Shown one piece after another: positions 23,720 through 31,557 of a DNA stretch of 64,000 bases. Positions within the stretch are counted from its first letter, which is position 1, and every line of letters starts with the position of its first letter. Source of the DNA: Candidatus Omnitrophota bacterium (GTDB lineage: Bacteria > Omnitrophota > Gorgyraeia > Aquiviventales > Aquiviventaceae); NCBI GenBank assembly GCA_016206685.1, contig JACQRB010000023.1:1-64000 (forward strand). The letters run 5' to 3'. The notes under the pieces are model-generated. The model was not told the DNA's origin and did not search any database. It saw only the letters and a list, made by a program, of their open reading frames with translations. Both the position numbers and the translations under genes were made by a program.

Positions 23720-25576
23720 TCATGAACCGAGCACCCGATAGATGACAAACCGATCGCCGGGCCGTCGTTGATAGCCGTGCGCCGCGCTGTCGAACGTCTT
23801 CAGCAATTCGACCCGCTGAGACGACAGCACCGTCTCCAGCGGGGGGATCGGCCGTTCCGCGGACGGCCCGGCATTGTAGTACACGAACTGCGGCTTCACG
23901 GTGTCCACCGCCTGCCGGAGCCGTTCCACGCTGTCCTGCCGATACCCCTGGAACACATGGAGATTCGGATAGTCCGCCTCGATGTAGGCTCGAGTGTAGT
24001 GGTCGGCCACAATGGTGGCGTCTTGCGGGATGTGCTCGCGCCACCAGCGGGCCACTTCAAAACTGGCATCTTGATGGTGACGAAATTCGTAGAGGCGTGC
24101 GGGTGCCGTCGTCACGCCGTTCACCACGATATCTCCCACCGCCAGCAGCCAGAGGCTGGTTAGCGTCCAGGAGCGTCGAGGGCCTGCGGGCCATCGGGCT
24201 TCGATCAGCCGAACGCCTTGGATAGCCAGCAGCACGGCCACCACGACAAACGGCAGCATGTGGTGCTGCGCCACTCTCAGCATGGACACCAGCAGGAGGA
24301 GAAACGGCGCGAGGAAGACCGCCAGCACGAGGCACTTGAGCCGCGGAATCGTCTGCGCCGTCCCGGCGCGACGCCGGCTGTTCCATTCCACGGCGACGTA
24401 GAGTCCGCCGCCCAGGGCGATCACCGGATCGAACTTCCAGAGTTGCTGCCCCGCGTTGTCGAGAAAAGCCCGGAGCAGGCCCTGCTCGGGTAGAACGTTC
24501 AGCGCGGGGGTCGCGAGGGCGACCGACGCGAGCTGGCTGTACGTCGTCAGAAACTGATCGGGATGGACGAGCCACCCCACGCCAAAGAGCAGGGTCCAAG
24601 CCGCAAACGCTCCCCAGGCGATGATGGCGTGGGAGGCCAAGCGGTTTGCAGTGGCGCTCAGCCGTCGTGCCCACGACCAGGGGCTCCCGCTCAGCCACCA
24701 CCCCGCCAGAGGCAACAGCCAACAGCCCACACCCATCAGACACAACAGCCAGGCCGGCTTGACCAGCCTCAGGCTTCCCCAAAGTCCGTGTTCCGCAGCC
24801 CACGTCATCCCGGTCGAGTGTCGAACATAGCCGCTGAGCGCCGCCAAAGGAAAGGCGATCAGGATGGCTCCGATGGCCGCGAACAGCACCCACGCCGACC
24901 GCACCCGCGGAAAGACCGTCACTCCAGGCCTGGTCTTGGCGTACTGGCGTTCTCCGATCTCCATCGCCGCTACCAACGCCGGCAAGGCAAACAGCCCCGT
25001 CACATACTTCACGATGAGGGCGAGGGATGCCCAGGCCGTTGACTTCCACACGCCTCGAAGCGACGGCTGATTGATGAGCCGCAGGGCCTGATCCAAGGCC
25101 AGTAACAAGAACAAGACCACCAGCGGTTCCGGCTTGCCGTTGACCGCCAGGCGAGCCAGGGCCGGCCGAACGGCCACCAGGGACACCGCGATCGCCTGCG
25201 GCCAGCCGCGGCTCACATGACGGCCGACTAACCGCCACAGCACCCACAAGGCCAACAGCCACGCCGACAAGTTGATCCACCGCCGCCAGAGGACAAACGT
25301 TCCGGGAGTCAGAGTGACCAGGCTGGACGGCAGCCAGCGCGCCAGCGCCGCGAGGTAGCGCAGCTCCAGGCCGTAATCCAGATCGGTCATGGTCGTGGCG
25401 CGTCGCTGGCCGCTGTAGTAGCGCCAAACGAGGTCCATCTGCATGCCTTCATCGGCGTTGAAATAGACGATCCGATTCGGATCGTCAATGTGGCGGCCGA
25501 TTGTCGGCACCACCAAACTAACGGTCCCCATGACGACGGCGGCAAAGACGAGGCGTGGCAGCTGCTGTCCCATCAT
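23720..25576 (-). CDS. GT-C-like polytopic membrane glycosyltransferase (GT39/ArnT-type)
   Basis: About 618 residues with at least ten predicted membrane spans. After the first span comes FNADEGMQMDLVW, an acidic loop where GT39/GT83 transferases keep their catalytic Asp/Glu, and a soluble periplasmic domain fills the last 120 residues (ARWWREHIPQDATIVADHY). Such enzymes move a sugar from a polyprenyl-phosphate donor to lipid A, protein or glycan at the periplasmic face; a GtrB- or DPM-like enzyme of this cluster could provide the donor. ATG 25576 forms ATGA with the methyltransferase stop; the adjacent ATG 25573 is an alternative. A short gap with a possible promoter follows it. Confidence 0.8.
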   Translation of the reverse strand: MMGQQLPRLVFAAVVMGTVSLVVPTIGRHIDDPNRIVYFNADEGMQMDLVWRYYSGQRRATTMTDLDYGLELRYLAALARWLPSSLVTLTPGTFVLWRRWINLSAWLLALWVLWRLVGRHVSRGWPQAIAVSLVAVRPALARLAVNGKPEPLVVLFLLLALDQALRLINQPSLRGVWKSTAWASLALIVKYVTGLFALPALVAAMEIGERQYAKTRPGVTVFPRVRSAWVLFAAIGAILIAFPLAALSGYVRHSTGMTWAAEHGLWGSLRLVKPAWLLCLMGVGCWLLPLAGWWLSGSPWSWARRLSATANRLASHAIIAWGAFAAWTLLFGVGWLVHPDQFLTTYSQLASVALATPALNVLPEQGLLRAFLDNAGQQLWKFDPVIALGGGLYVAVEWNSRRRAGTAQTIPRLKCLVLAVFLAPFLLLLVSMLRVAQHHMLPFVVVAVLLAIQGVRLIEARWPAGPRRSWTLTSLWLLAVGDIVVNGVTTAPARLYEFRHHQDASFEVARWWREHIPQDATIVADHYTRAYIEADYPNLHVFQGYRQDSVERLRQAVDTVKPQFVYYNAGPSAERPIPPLETVLSSQRVELLKTFDSAAHGYQRRPGDRFVIYRVLGS

Positions 25577-26223
25577 TCCCCTTTGGAAGCGACCAGAAGA
25601 CAATGGCTGACCCAATGCCAGCTCTTCAATGCCCGAGCCTCGTCCACACGAAATCTGGCTTCTTCCAGGGCGCGTTGATACGTCTGGAGCGACTCAAAGT
25701 GAGGCACATCCCCTTCCGTGAGCTTCAGGACGCCCATGGCCAGCCGTTCTTCCAGCCCCGTCAGCCCCGCCTTCCATCGCGGTCGGTCGCTGACTTCTTT
25801 CACGATCAACCGGCCGCCGGGCTTGAGGATGCGATGGCAGTGCGCCAACACCTCGCGCCAGTTGCGGCGATCAATGGTGTAGAGGACGTCAACGATTGAT
25901 GCCGCATCGTACTGCTCCGAGGGAAGCGCCTCCAGCCCGTCGTGCGAAAAGGTGATCCCGGGCTTCGCTGTCCGACGGGCGATCTCCACTTTGGCGACCG
26001 AATGATCAACGCCCACGTGCTGGCGCGCGCCGTTGGAGGCCGCGTTCGACAAGAGGTGCAAGAGAATGCCGTATCCGCAGCCCACATCCACGATCGTTCC
26101 GGTCGGCGGCACGTACGCCATCACCTCCGCAAAGGGACACAGCAGCGCCCGGCCGATCACGTGCAGACGCACCCGCAACGGCTCGCCCTGATAGACCTGC
26201 CAGAGCATCCGCAACGCGTTCAT
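25573..26223 (-). CDS. Class I SAM-dependent methyltransferase
   Basis: A 216-residue protein with the class I SAM-binding motif VDVGCGYGILLHLL (45-58), GVDHSVAKVEIARR, the motif IV region YDAASIVDVLYTI and ILKPGGRLIVKE. The N-terminal 40 residues hold a hydrophobic segment and may help bind a membrane or lipid-linked substrate. It overlaps the second methyltransferase gene by ATGA (26220-26223). The two neighbours may act on the same glycan or one may be another transferase-type enzyme; the acceptor is unknown. Confidence 0.85.
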   Translation of the reverse strand: MNALRMLWQVYQGEPLRVRLHVIGRALLCPFAEVMAYVPPTGTIVDVGCGYGILLHLLSNAASNGARQHVGVDHSVAKVEIARRTAKPGITFSHDGLEALPSEQYDAASIVDVLYTIDRRNWREVLAHCHRILKPGGRLIVKEVSDRPRWKAGLTGLEERLAMGVLKLTEGDVPHFESLQTYQRALEEARFRVDEARALKSWHWVSHCLLVASKGE

Positions 26224-26984
26224 CGCGGGCGAACCGGCCGGCGCACGACGGCCAGGAGGCCGACGCCGAACGGCCAGGACAGCCAGCGCAACGCCAGGGA
26301 TTCCAGCCGTAACACACCGTAGAGAACGTGATTGATCAGCGAGGGGACGCGGAACAAATCCGGAGACCCCGGGCTCTCCCGCAGAGGCCGCATGCCGACG
26401 CGTTCCACCAGCCGCATGAGCAGGATCGGCACGAAGAGCGCCGCATTCACGTAACTGACCTTGATCACCTCAAAGTCCACCGCTCGGATCATGCGCGTTA
26501 AGGCGCTTCGCCGATACCGCCGCTTGTGGTGCACGACGTCGTCGTGTCGGCCCCACAACACGCGGTACGCGGAGGTCAACAGCAGCCCAACGCCACCGGG
26601 CTTGAGCACGCGGCGGACTTCGCGGAGAAATTGCTCATCATGCTCGAGATGTTCCATGAGGCCTAGGGCCGTCACGAGATCGCAGCTTTCGCCGACAATC
26701 GGCAAGGCGTCGGCCTGACCCTGCACAATGGAGGACACGCCCTGCCTGCGGCACAGGGCCAGCGCCTCGGGGGCGAGGTCCAGGGCGACGGCCTCGCTGT
26801 GTTCCTGCAGCCGCCGTGTCCAGCAGCCGGTGCCGCAGCCGACATCGAGTGCCCGCAAGCGCGCCAGCGCTCCCGGCGACACCACATGCCGCTTGAGGGC
26901 GTCGTGACACAACGCATACATCCCCCGAAACCACCAATGGCTGCGCTCCAACTCATGAAATTGCGCGTAGGCCGCCCCTTCCAT
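26220..26984 (-). CDS. Class I SAM-dependent methyltransferase with C-terminal hydrophobic region
   Basis: A 254-residue methyltransferase. It begins like a common EPS-cluster group (FHELERSHWWFRGMY), then LDVGCGTGCWTRRL (SAM motif), ALDLAPEALALCRRQ, MEHLEHDEQFLREV and LKPGGVGLLLTSAY. The last 100 residues contain two hydrophobic stretches (NAALFVPILLMRL and LSWPFGVGLLAVV) that suggest peripheral or integral membrane contact. It is similar in layout to the methyltransferase at 61037-61789. It starts directly against the deacetylase-like gene downstream (TGA followed by ATG) and overlaps the next methyltransferase by ATGA. Confidence 0.85.
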   Translation of the reverse strand: MEGAAYAQFHELERSHWWFRGMYALCHDALKRHVVSPGALARLRALDVGCGTGCWTRRLQEHSEAVALDLAPEALALCRRQGVSSIVQGQADALPIVGESCDLVTALGLMEHLEHDEQFLREVRRVLKPGGVGLLLTSAYRVLWGRHDDVVHHKRRYRRSALTRMIRAVDFEVIKVSYVNAALFVPILLMRLVERVGMRPLRESPGSPDLFRVPSLINHVLYGVLRLESLALRWLSWPFGVGLLAVVRRPVRPR

Positions 26985-27833
26985 TCACTCCACCTGCGCA
27001 TACGTGATGAGCTCGATCCCTTCGCGGTCGATCACACGCTTCACATCGGGATCGAGCACCGCGTGATATTCCTGCAACCACCGGCAGGGCCAGCCGTGCG
27101 CGGTTTTCCAAAACCCGTAGTCGCGCTCCATGGCGGCCTGATCCACGGCGGGATGCAGGCTCAGCTCGGTGACGCCCGCCGGCAAGCGCCGGAGCGCCGC
27201 CCGCACATAGCCGGCATCCAAGTTCCCGCTTCTGGCTAGCCCAATGAAATGATCGGGGTGGCGATAGACGCCATCCATCCATCGCTTCGTTCGTTGACTC
27301 CACAGGACATACGCAAGCTTCCTGGGACTCAAGCGTCGATATTCAAACCACGGGAGGTTCAGCCAGCGCAGCGCGGTCAGGCGATACCGTTGGAGGATGG
27401 GCTGGATCGCGCGGAACAGGGGCGGCCAGAGGTGCAGGTGCCGGTGGCTGTCGACGTGCGTTGGCCGCAGCCCGCTGTCCAATACGCGCTGGATCTGGGC
27501 CTCAGTCTCCCGGACCACCTGCTGCAGGGGGATGTGCTTGCGCAGAATCCCCAGACAGAGCCGTCGGTGATCCTCGATGAGGCGGCCGGTTCGGTCCACC
27601 AGCGAGGGGATCTCGGCGACCGGAGCCGCCGGCCGCTCTCCCGTGTACGACAGGTGGATGCCAACTCCCAGCCCGGGACAGCGTTTGGCGATCTCAACCG
27701 CCTGGTGGAAGCGAGCCCCCACGGCCATCAACGACGCGCTGGTGACCACACCCCGTCGGTAGCCTTCCTCCACAGCGGAGTTCACGGCCTCATGGATTCC
27801 GAAATCATCGACATTCACAATCAGTTGTTTCAT
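26985..27833 (-). CDS. YdjC/ChbG-HpnK family carbohydrate deacetylase
   Basis: A 282-residue TIM-barrel-like deacetylase family protein. It starts MKQLIVNVDDFGIHEAVNSA with the metal-binding Asp-Asp, then GVGIHLSYTGERPA (metal His) and THVDSHRHLHLWPPLF (further His ligands). ChbG removes N-acetyl groups from chito-oligosaccharide phosphates and HpnK acts on a hopanoid GlcNAc, so a N-deacetylation of a sugar in this pathway, possibly to allow re-acylation by other enzymes here, is a reasonable inference. The start overlaps the SDR stop by ATGA (27830-27833). The acceptor is unknown. Confidence 0.88.
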   Translation of the reverse strand: MKQLIVNVDDFGIHEAVNSAVEEGYRRGVVTSASLMAVGARFHQAVEIAKRCPGLGVGIHLSYTGERPAAPVAEIPSLVDRTGRLIEDHRRLCLGILRKHIPLQQVVRETEAQIQRVLDSGLRPTHVDSHRHLHLWPPLFRAIQPILQRYRLTALRWLNLPWFEYRRLSPRKLAYVLWSQRTKRWMDGVYRHPDHFIGLARSGNLDAGYVRAALRRLPAGVTELSLHPAVDQAAMERDYGFWKTAHGWPCRWLQEYHAVLDPDVKRVIDREGIELITYAQVE

Positions 27834-28831
27834 GGGGAGCCGTCAGACGGCCACAACTGTCCCAGGATCGCGTCCGGTCCTAAGAACAGCGCGTGAAATT
27901 TCCGGTACCAGGCGATCGTGTGCGGGAGGCCTTTTTCCAAGGAGACGCGCGGCGACCAGCCCAACAGCCGCTTCGCCTTCCGGGCATCGGCGACCATGCG
28001 CCAGATTTCGGTCGGACGGTACGCCAGCGTCCCGATCTTGAGTCGTGATCGGGAGCGGCAGAGCCGGTGGATCATGCGAGCCAACTCCCGAATGGAGATC
28101 TCACGCCCCGAGCCCAGGTTGATGACTTCTCCCACCGCCTGCTTCCGCTGGGCCGCCAAGAGAAACCCGTCCACCAAGTTCTCCACATAGTTGAAATCCC
28201 GTGTCTGGCGTCCTTCGGTGGTGATGACGTCCTTCCCGCCCAGACAGGCGAGGATCAGCTCCGCGATCACGGCGCGGGGACTTTGGTAGGGACCGAAGGC
28301 GTTGAAGGGTCTGAGGACGACGACCGGCCTGTGCCGGACATGCCACTGCAGCTTCGCATACAGTTCGCCGGTATACTTGCCGATGGCATACGGCGAAATC
28401 GGACAGGGGGTGGCCGTTTCCTCGAAGGGGACGCGGCGCTGATCTCCGTACACTTCCGAAGAGGAAATATAGACGAAGCGCGCATAGCGGTCATACGATT
28501 CCAGGAGATTGACGGTCCCCCGCCCGTTCACATCGATCGCTTCCGAGACGTGCGTGAAGCTGTCGGCCACATGGTTGTACGCCGCAAAGTGATAGATCAC
28601 CTGCGGCTTGACGTCGCGGAGGACCTTCAGCGAGTCGAGGTTGCGCAGATCCGCTTCCACCGGCGTCACCCGCTCCCACCACCCAGCCAATCGGACGTTG
28701 TCAATGAGGCTGTTGTATTTCGTCAGCACGAAGACGCGCGCCCCCGCCTGGACCAGCCGGTGACAGAGGTGCGAGGCGATGAATCCGCTACCGCCGGTGA
28801 CCAGGATCCGCTGACCGCTCAAGCGTGTCAT
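27830..28831 (-). CDS. NAD-dependent epimerase/dehydratase (dTDP-glucose 4,6-dehydratase or epimerase-like)
   Basis: A 333-residue extended SDR. It has ILVTGGSGFIASHLCHRL (9-26), HFAAYNHVADSF, SSSEVYGDQRRVPF and the catalytic pair YAIGKYTGE (Tyr and Lys separated by three residues). The RPFNAFGPYQSPRAVIAELI segment and DFNYVENLVDGF are typical of nucleotide-sugar dehydratases and 4-epimerases such as those for rhamnose, fucose or bacillosamine-like sugars. It is close to a sugar nucleotidyltransferase gene, which it overlaps by 44 bases, so the two may act in succession. The last residues lead into the deacetylase gene by ATGA. Confidence 0.87.
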   Translation of the reverse strand: MTRLSGQRILVTGGSGFIASHLCHRLVQAGARVFVLTKYNSLIDNVRLAGWWERVTPVEADLRNLDSLKVLRDVKPQVIYHFAAYNHVADSFTHVSEAIDVNGRGTVNLLESYDRYARFVYISSSEVYGDQRRVPFEETATPCPISPYAIGKYTGELYAKLQWHVRHRPVVVLRPFNAFGPYQSPRAVIAELILACLGGKDVITTEGRQTRDFNYVENLVDGFLLAAQRKQAVGEVINLGSGREISIRELARMIHRLCRSRSRLKIGTLAYRPTEIWRMVADARKAKRLLGWSPRVSLEKGLPHTIAWYRKFHALFLGPDAILGQLWPSDGSP

Positions 28832-29552
28832 CGTCCTCCCGCTCGGTGAAAAACTTGATGAGGGCCTGTTCCGCCACCTCCCGTTCGGTGGGCGTGTTAA
28901 ACGTGATCTGCAACCCGGTGTGCTTGTAAGCTCCGAGCTGCCTTCGAGTGATGAGGCGGTGAAACAATTGGATCAATCCCGCCCCATCGGGCAAGGCCAA
29001 CACACGATCATCCAATTCCTCCACCACGCGCCGCTCCATCACCAAATGGCCGATGTAGTACGGAAAGACCGGCTTCTCATCGAAGGTGAGCACCTTCTCA
29101 TCGGCATCCACCTGGACGATGCCAAACGGACTCCGGATATCCGCGACGGTGATGGTCGCAGCCGCCTGGTGCCGCACGTGCTCGGCGAGCATGTGCATCG
29201 GATCGATATCAATAAAGGTGTCGCCATAGGTCACCATCGCCCGTGCTCCCCAGCGGTCGCGCACGTCGTAGAGACGCCGCAGTATGCTGGCGTCCTCGCC
29301 GGCATCGGCGATATCGATCGTTGCCGGGAAGCGCTGTGAGGCGATGAAGTCCCGGATCGCCTCCGCCCGAAAGCCCGCGCACAACACAAACTCGCGAAAC
29401 TGCTTGCCCAGATAGAATTCGATGATGTGCTGAAGGATCGGCTTGCCGTTGAGCGGCACCAAGGGCTTGGGCAGATCAGTGGGAAGCGGCTGCAAGCGGC
29501 TGCCCCGTCCCCCGCACAAAATGACGAGTGGGGGCGGATGGGTTGTGGTCAT
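28788..29552 (-). CDS. Sugar-1-phosphate nucleotidyltransferase (glucose-1-phosphate cytidylyl/thymidylyltransferase-like)
   Basis: A 254-residue NTP-transferase. It has LVILCGGRGSRLQPLPTDLP, the glycine-rich nucleotide loop with the conserved Arg, KPLVPLNGKPILQHII, TYGDTFIDIDP (metal site) and FDEKPVFPYYIGHLVMERR (substrate region). The dTTP and CTP versions cannot be told apart confidently. ATG 29552 is chosen because GGGAGAG (29558-29564) stands five bases upstream; a longer frame to 29639 starts in non-conserved sequence. The gene overlaps the end of the GtrB-like gene by 77 bases and the start of the SDR gene by 44 bases, unusually long overlaps for this operon. Confidence 0.88.
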   Translation of the reverse strand: MTTTHPPPLVILCGGRGSRLQPLPTDLPKPLVPLNGKPILQHIIEFYLGKQFREFVLCAGFRAEAIRDFIASQRFPATIDIADAGEDASILRRLYDVRDRWGARAMVTYGDTFIDIDPMHMLAEHVRHQAAATITVADIRSPFGIVQVDADEKVLTFDEKPVFPYYIGHLVMERRVVEELDDRVLALPDGAGLIQLFHRLITRRQLGAYKHTGLQITFNTPTEREVAEQALIKFFTEREDDDTLERSADPGHRR

Positions 29553-30489
29553 CTGATCTCTCCCGTACGATGAAGACCGGGCGACCCTTGGTTTGATCAT
29601 ACACCCGGCCGATGTACTCTCCGAGGACTCCGATGGCAACCAGTTGGAGGCTCCCCAGGAACAGAATAGCGACCGTGAGCGTGGCCCACCCCGGTGGCCA
29701 CGGCAGATGGTGAGCGATGCGCAAGAGATCCATCACCCCCAGGCTAAACACAAACAGCATGTACAGCAACGCCAGCCCCGCGGTCAGTGCCCCGATCAGC
29801 CCAACGATCCGAAGCGGATAGCGCGAGAAGGCAAACAATCCATCCAACGCAAACGCCACCAAGTGTCGATACGAGAACTTCGAGACGCTACGAAGGCGAT
29901 CTTCCACATCGTAGAGGACCCCACGTTGTCGGAAGCCCACCCACTTCACCTGCCCCCGCAAAAATTTGTGATACTCCGGAATCTGCAAGATCACCTCGGC
30001 CACCTTTCGGTCCAGCAGGCGAAAGTCCGAGAGCCCAAAATCAAGCTCCAGCCCGGAGAGCTTTGAGATGCCCCAGTAGAACAGTTTCACCATAAGCAGC
30101 CGTGGCCATGGGACCCGGGCGTTACGCTTGGTGGTGTACACCACCTCAGCCCCGTCTTGCCACAGCGCGATCAGTTGGGGCAAGAGCGCGGGGGGATGCT
30201 GCAGATCCGCGTCCATCGTGATGATCGCGTCTCCTCGGCACACCGACATCCCGGCAAACAGCGCGTTCTGATGTCCGAAGTTCCTGGAGAGGGAGAGGTA
30301 GCGGATCTTGGGGTCCTCGGCCCGGAGCCGTTTGATGACCTCCAAGGACTCATCGGTGCTGCCGTTATCAACGAACACCATCTCGTAGTCAACCTGGGCC
30401 TGCCGGCAGGCGTCCCGAACCTCCGTCGAGAGAGCGGTCAGGTTCTCGGCTTCGTTCCACACGGGAAACACGATTGAGACGATGCGCAT
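29476..30489 (-). CDS. GtrB-type family 2 glycosyltransferase with two C-terminal membrane spans
   Basis: A 337-residue enzyme of the GtrB/polyprenyl-phosphate glucosyltransferase family. The GT-A part has FPVWNEAENLTAL, VFVDNGSTDESLEV and TMDADLQHPPALL (DxD). Two spans follow (about residues 225-250 and 265-295), then EYIGRVYDQTKGRPVFIV, which is a conserved tail. It should transfer a sugar from UDP-sugar to undecaprenyl phosphate in the inner membrane; the product would feed GT-C-type membrane transferases encoded nearby. GAGGGGGTGAG precedes the ATG, so translation is well supported. The sugar is unknown. Confidence 0.9.
   Translation of the reverse strand: MRIVSIVFPVWNEAENLTALSTEVRDACRQAQVDYEMVFVDNGSTDESLEVIKRLRAEDPKIRYLSLSRNFGHQNALFAGMSVCRGDAIITMDADLQHPPALLPQLIALWQDGAEVVYTTKRNARVPWPRLLMVKLFYWGISKLSGLELDFGLSDFRLLDRKVAEVILQIPEYHKFLRGQVKWVGFRQRGVLYDVEDRLRSVSKFSYRHLVAFALDGLFAFSRYPLRIVGLIGALTAGLALLYMLFVFSLGVMDLLRIAHHLPWPPGWATLTVAILFLGSLQLVAIGVLGEYIGRVYDQTKGRPVFIVRERSDDHNPSAPTRHFVRGTGQPLAAASH
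29558..29564 (-). promoter_or_regulatory. Ribosome binding site that fixes the start of the nucleotidyltransferase gene
   Basis: Minus-strand GGGAGAG, five bases before ATG 29552. It lies inside the 3' end of the GtrB-like gene. It argues for the ATG at 29552 over the longer open frame. Confidence 0.55.
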
Positions 30490-30498
30490 CTCACCCCC

Positions 30499-31557
30499 TC
30501 ATGCTGGTGTCGCGTCCAGCAGGCCTGGGCTATTGGCACACGGTTCGCCGCCGTGGGCGGGAAAGCGAGGAGGCCATGCTCCCATGCGCTGAAGGATCTG
30601 CTGGGAGGCCGGCCATCTCCGGTCCAGCGCCAAGAGATCCACGATCCGTCGCTCCGTTCCCGCTTCCGGTGCCAGCGGCTCGGAGGCCCCGTAGAGAAAG
30701 CACTCGATCCCGAATCGCGAGAGATAACGGATCACCTCCCCGCGCTGTTCCCGCCAGACCTCAATGACCATCAGCCGAATGGACTGTTTGGCCAGCAGCC
30801 CTTCCGCCGAATACAGCACGTCCAGCTCGGCTCCCTCCACATCTATCTTGAGGATGCAGGGCCCGTTGACGAGCTCATCCAGCCGCCGGCAGGCGACGGT
30901 CACCGTCGGACGAAAGGCCGGATGGCGCGCGCAATAGGTCTCCGCGCGAATTTGCCGCGGGCCCGACCGGAATTCTTCCAGCGGCCGCAGCCCGCCACCG
31001 CCATCATTCAACGGATTGCGGAAATACGCCGCCGACCGGTTCCTGCTGGCGATGGCACAGGCCGGCACGTCGATCCGTTCCAGCCCGTTCAGAAGGAGAT
31101 GAGCGCACAGAGCCCGGTGATTGTCCGGATCCGGCTCCACGGCCAGGACCCGTTTGGACGGATACGCCTGAGCGATCGTCATGGCGTACCAGCCGAGGTG
31201 GGCACCGACATCCACGAAGCAATCCGCGGACGGCATCCCGGCCGCGATGAGCCCAAGCCATTCCGCATCATACCGGCCCGCGGTGCGGAAGTGCCACAGC
31301 TGCGTGGTCTGACAGAGGTTGAGCTCCAAACGGAGGCATTTCGAAGAGTCCACGACATTGCGATACCGCACGCTGACGCGCCACGATTGCCGCAGGCGGC
31401 GCAACACACCCAAAATGAGATGATGACAGTAGGCGGCGGCGCCGAGCGGTCGTCGCAGGATCTTTTCGCACGCGCGCCACGGATAAAAGATGCCGCCGGC
31501 AATCGCCCGGGCCAGCATCTGGCGCAGGAGATTGCTCATCCCGTTCAGCGTGGTCAT
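30499..31557 (-). CDS. FkbM-family methyltransferase
   Basis: A 352-residue FkbM-type O-methyltransferase. SAM motif I is VDVGAHLGWYAMTIAQ, followed by AVEPDPDNHRALCAHL and LKIDVEGAELDVLYSAEGLL, the FkbM signature with its acidic residues. The C-terminal 120 residues (EVWREQRGEVIRYLSRFGIE) are also typical. FkbM enzymes methylate hydroxyls of polyketides, glycolipids and surface sugars. It starts by ATGA from the ABC exporter gene (31554-31557), and ends 10 bases before GtrB, where the stop region supplies that gene's ribosome binding site. The acceptor sugar is not known. Confidence 0.9.
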   Translation of the reverse strand: MTTLNGMSNLLRQMLARAIAGGIFYPWRACEKILRRPLGAAAYCHHLILGVLRRLRQSWRVSVRYRNVVDSSKCLRLELNLCQTTQLWHFRTAGRYDAEWLGLIAAGMPSADCFVDVGAHLGWYAMTIAQAYPSKRVLAVEPDPDNHRALCAHLLLNGLERIDVPACAIASRNRSAAYFRNPLNDGGGGLRPLEEFRSGPRQIRAETYCARHPAFRPTVTVACRRLDELVNGPCILKIDVEGAELDVLYSAEGLLAKQSIRLMVIEVWREQRGEVIRYLSRFGIECFLYGASEPLAPEAGTERRIVDLLALDRRWPASQQILQRMGAWPPRFPAHGGEPCANSPGLLDATPA

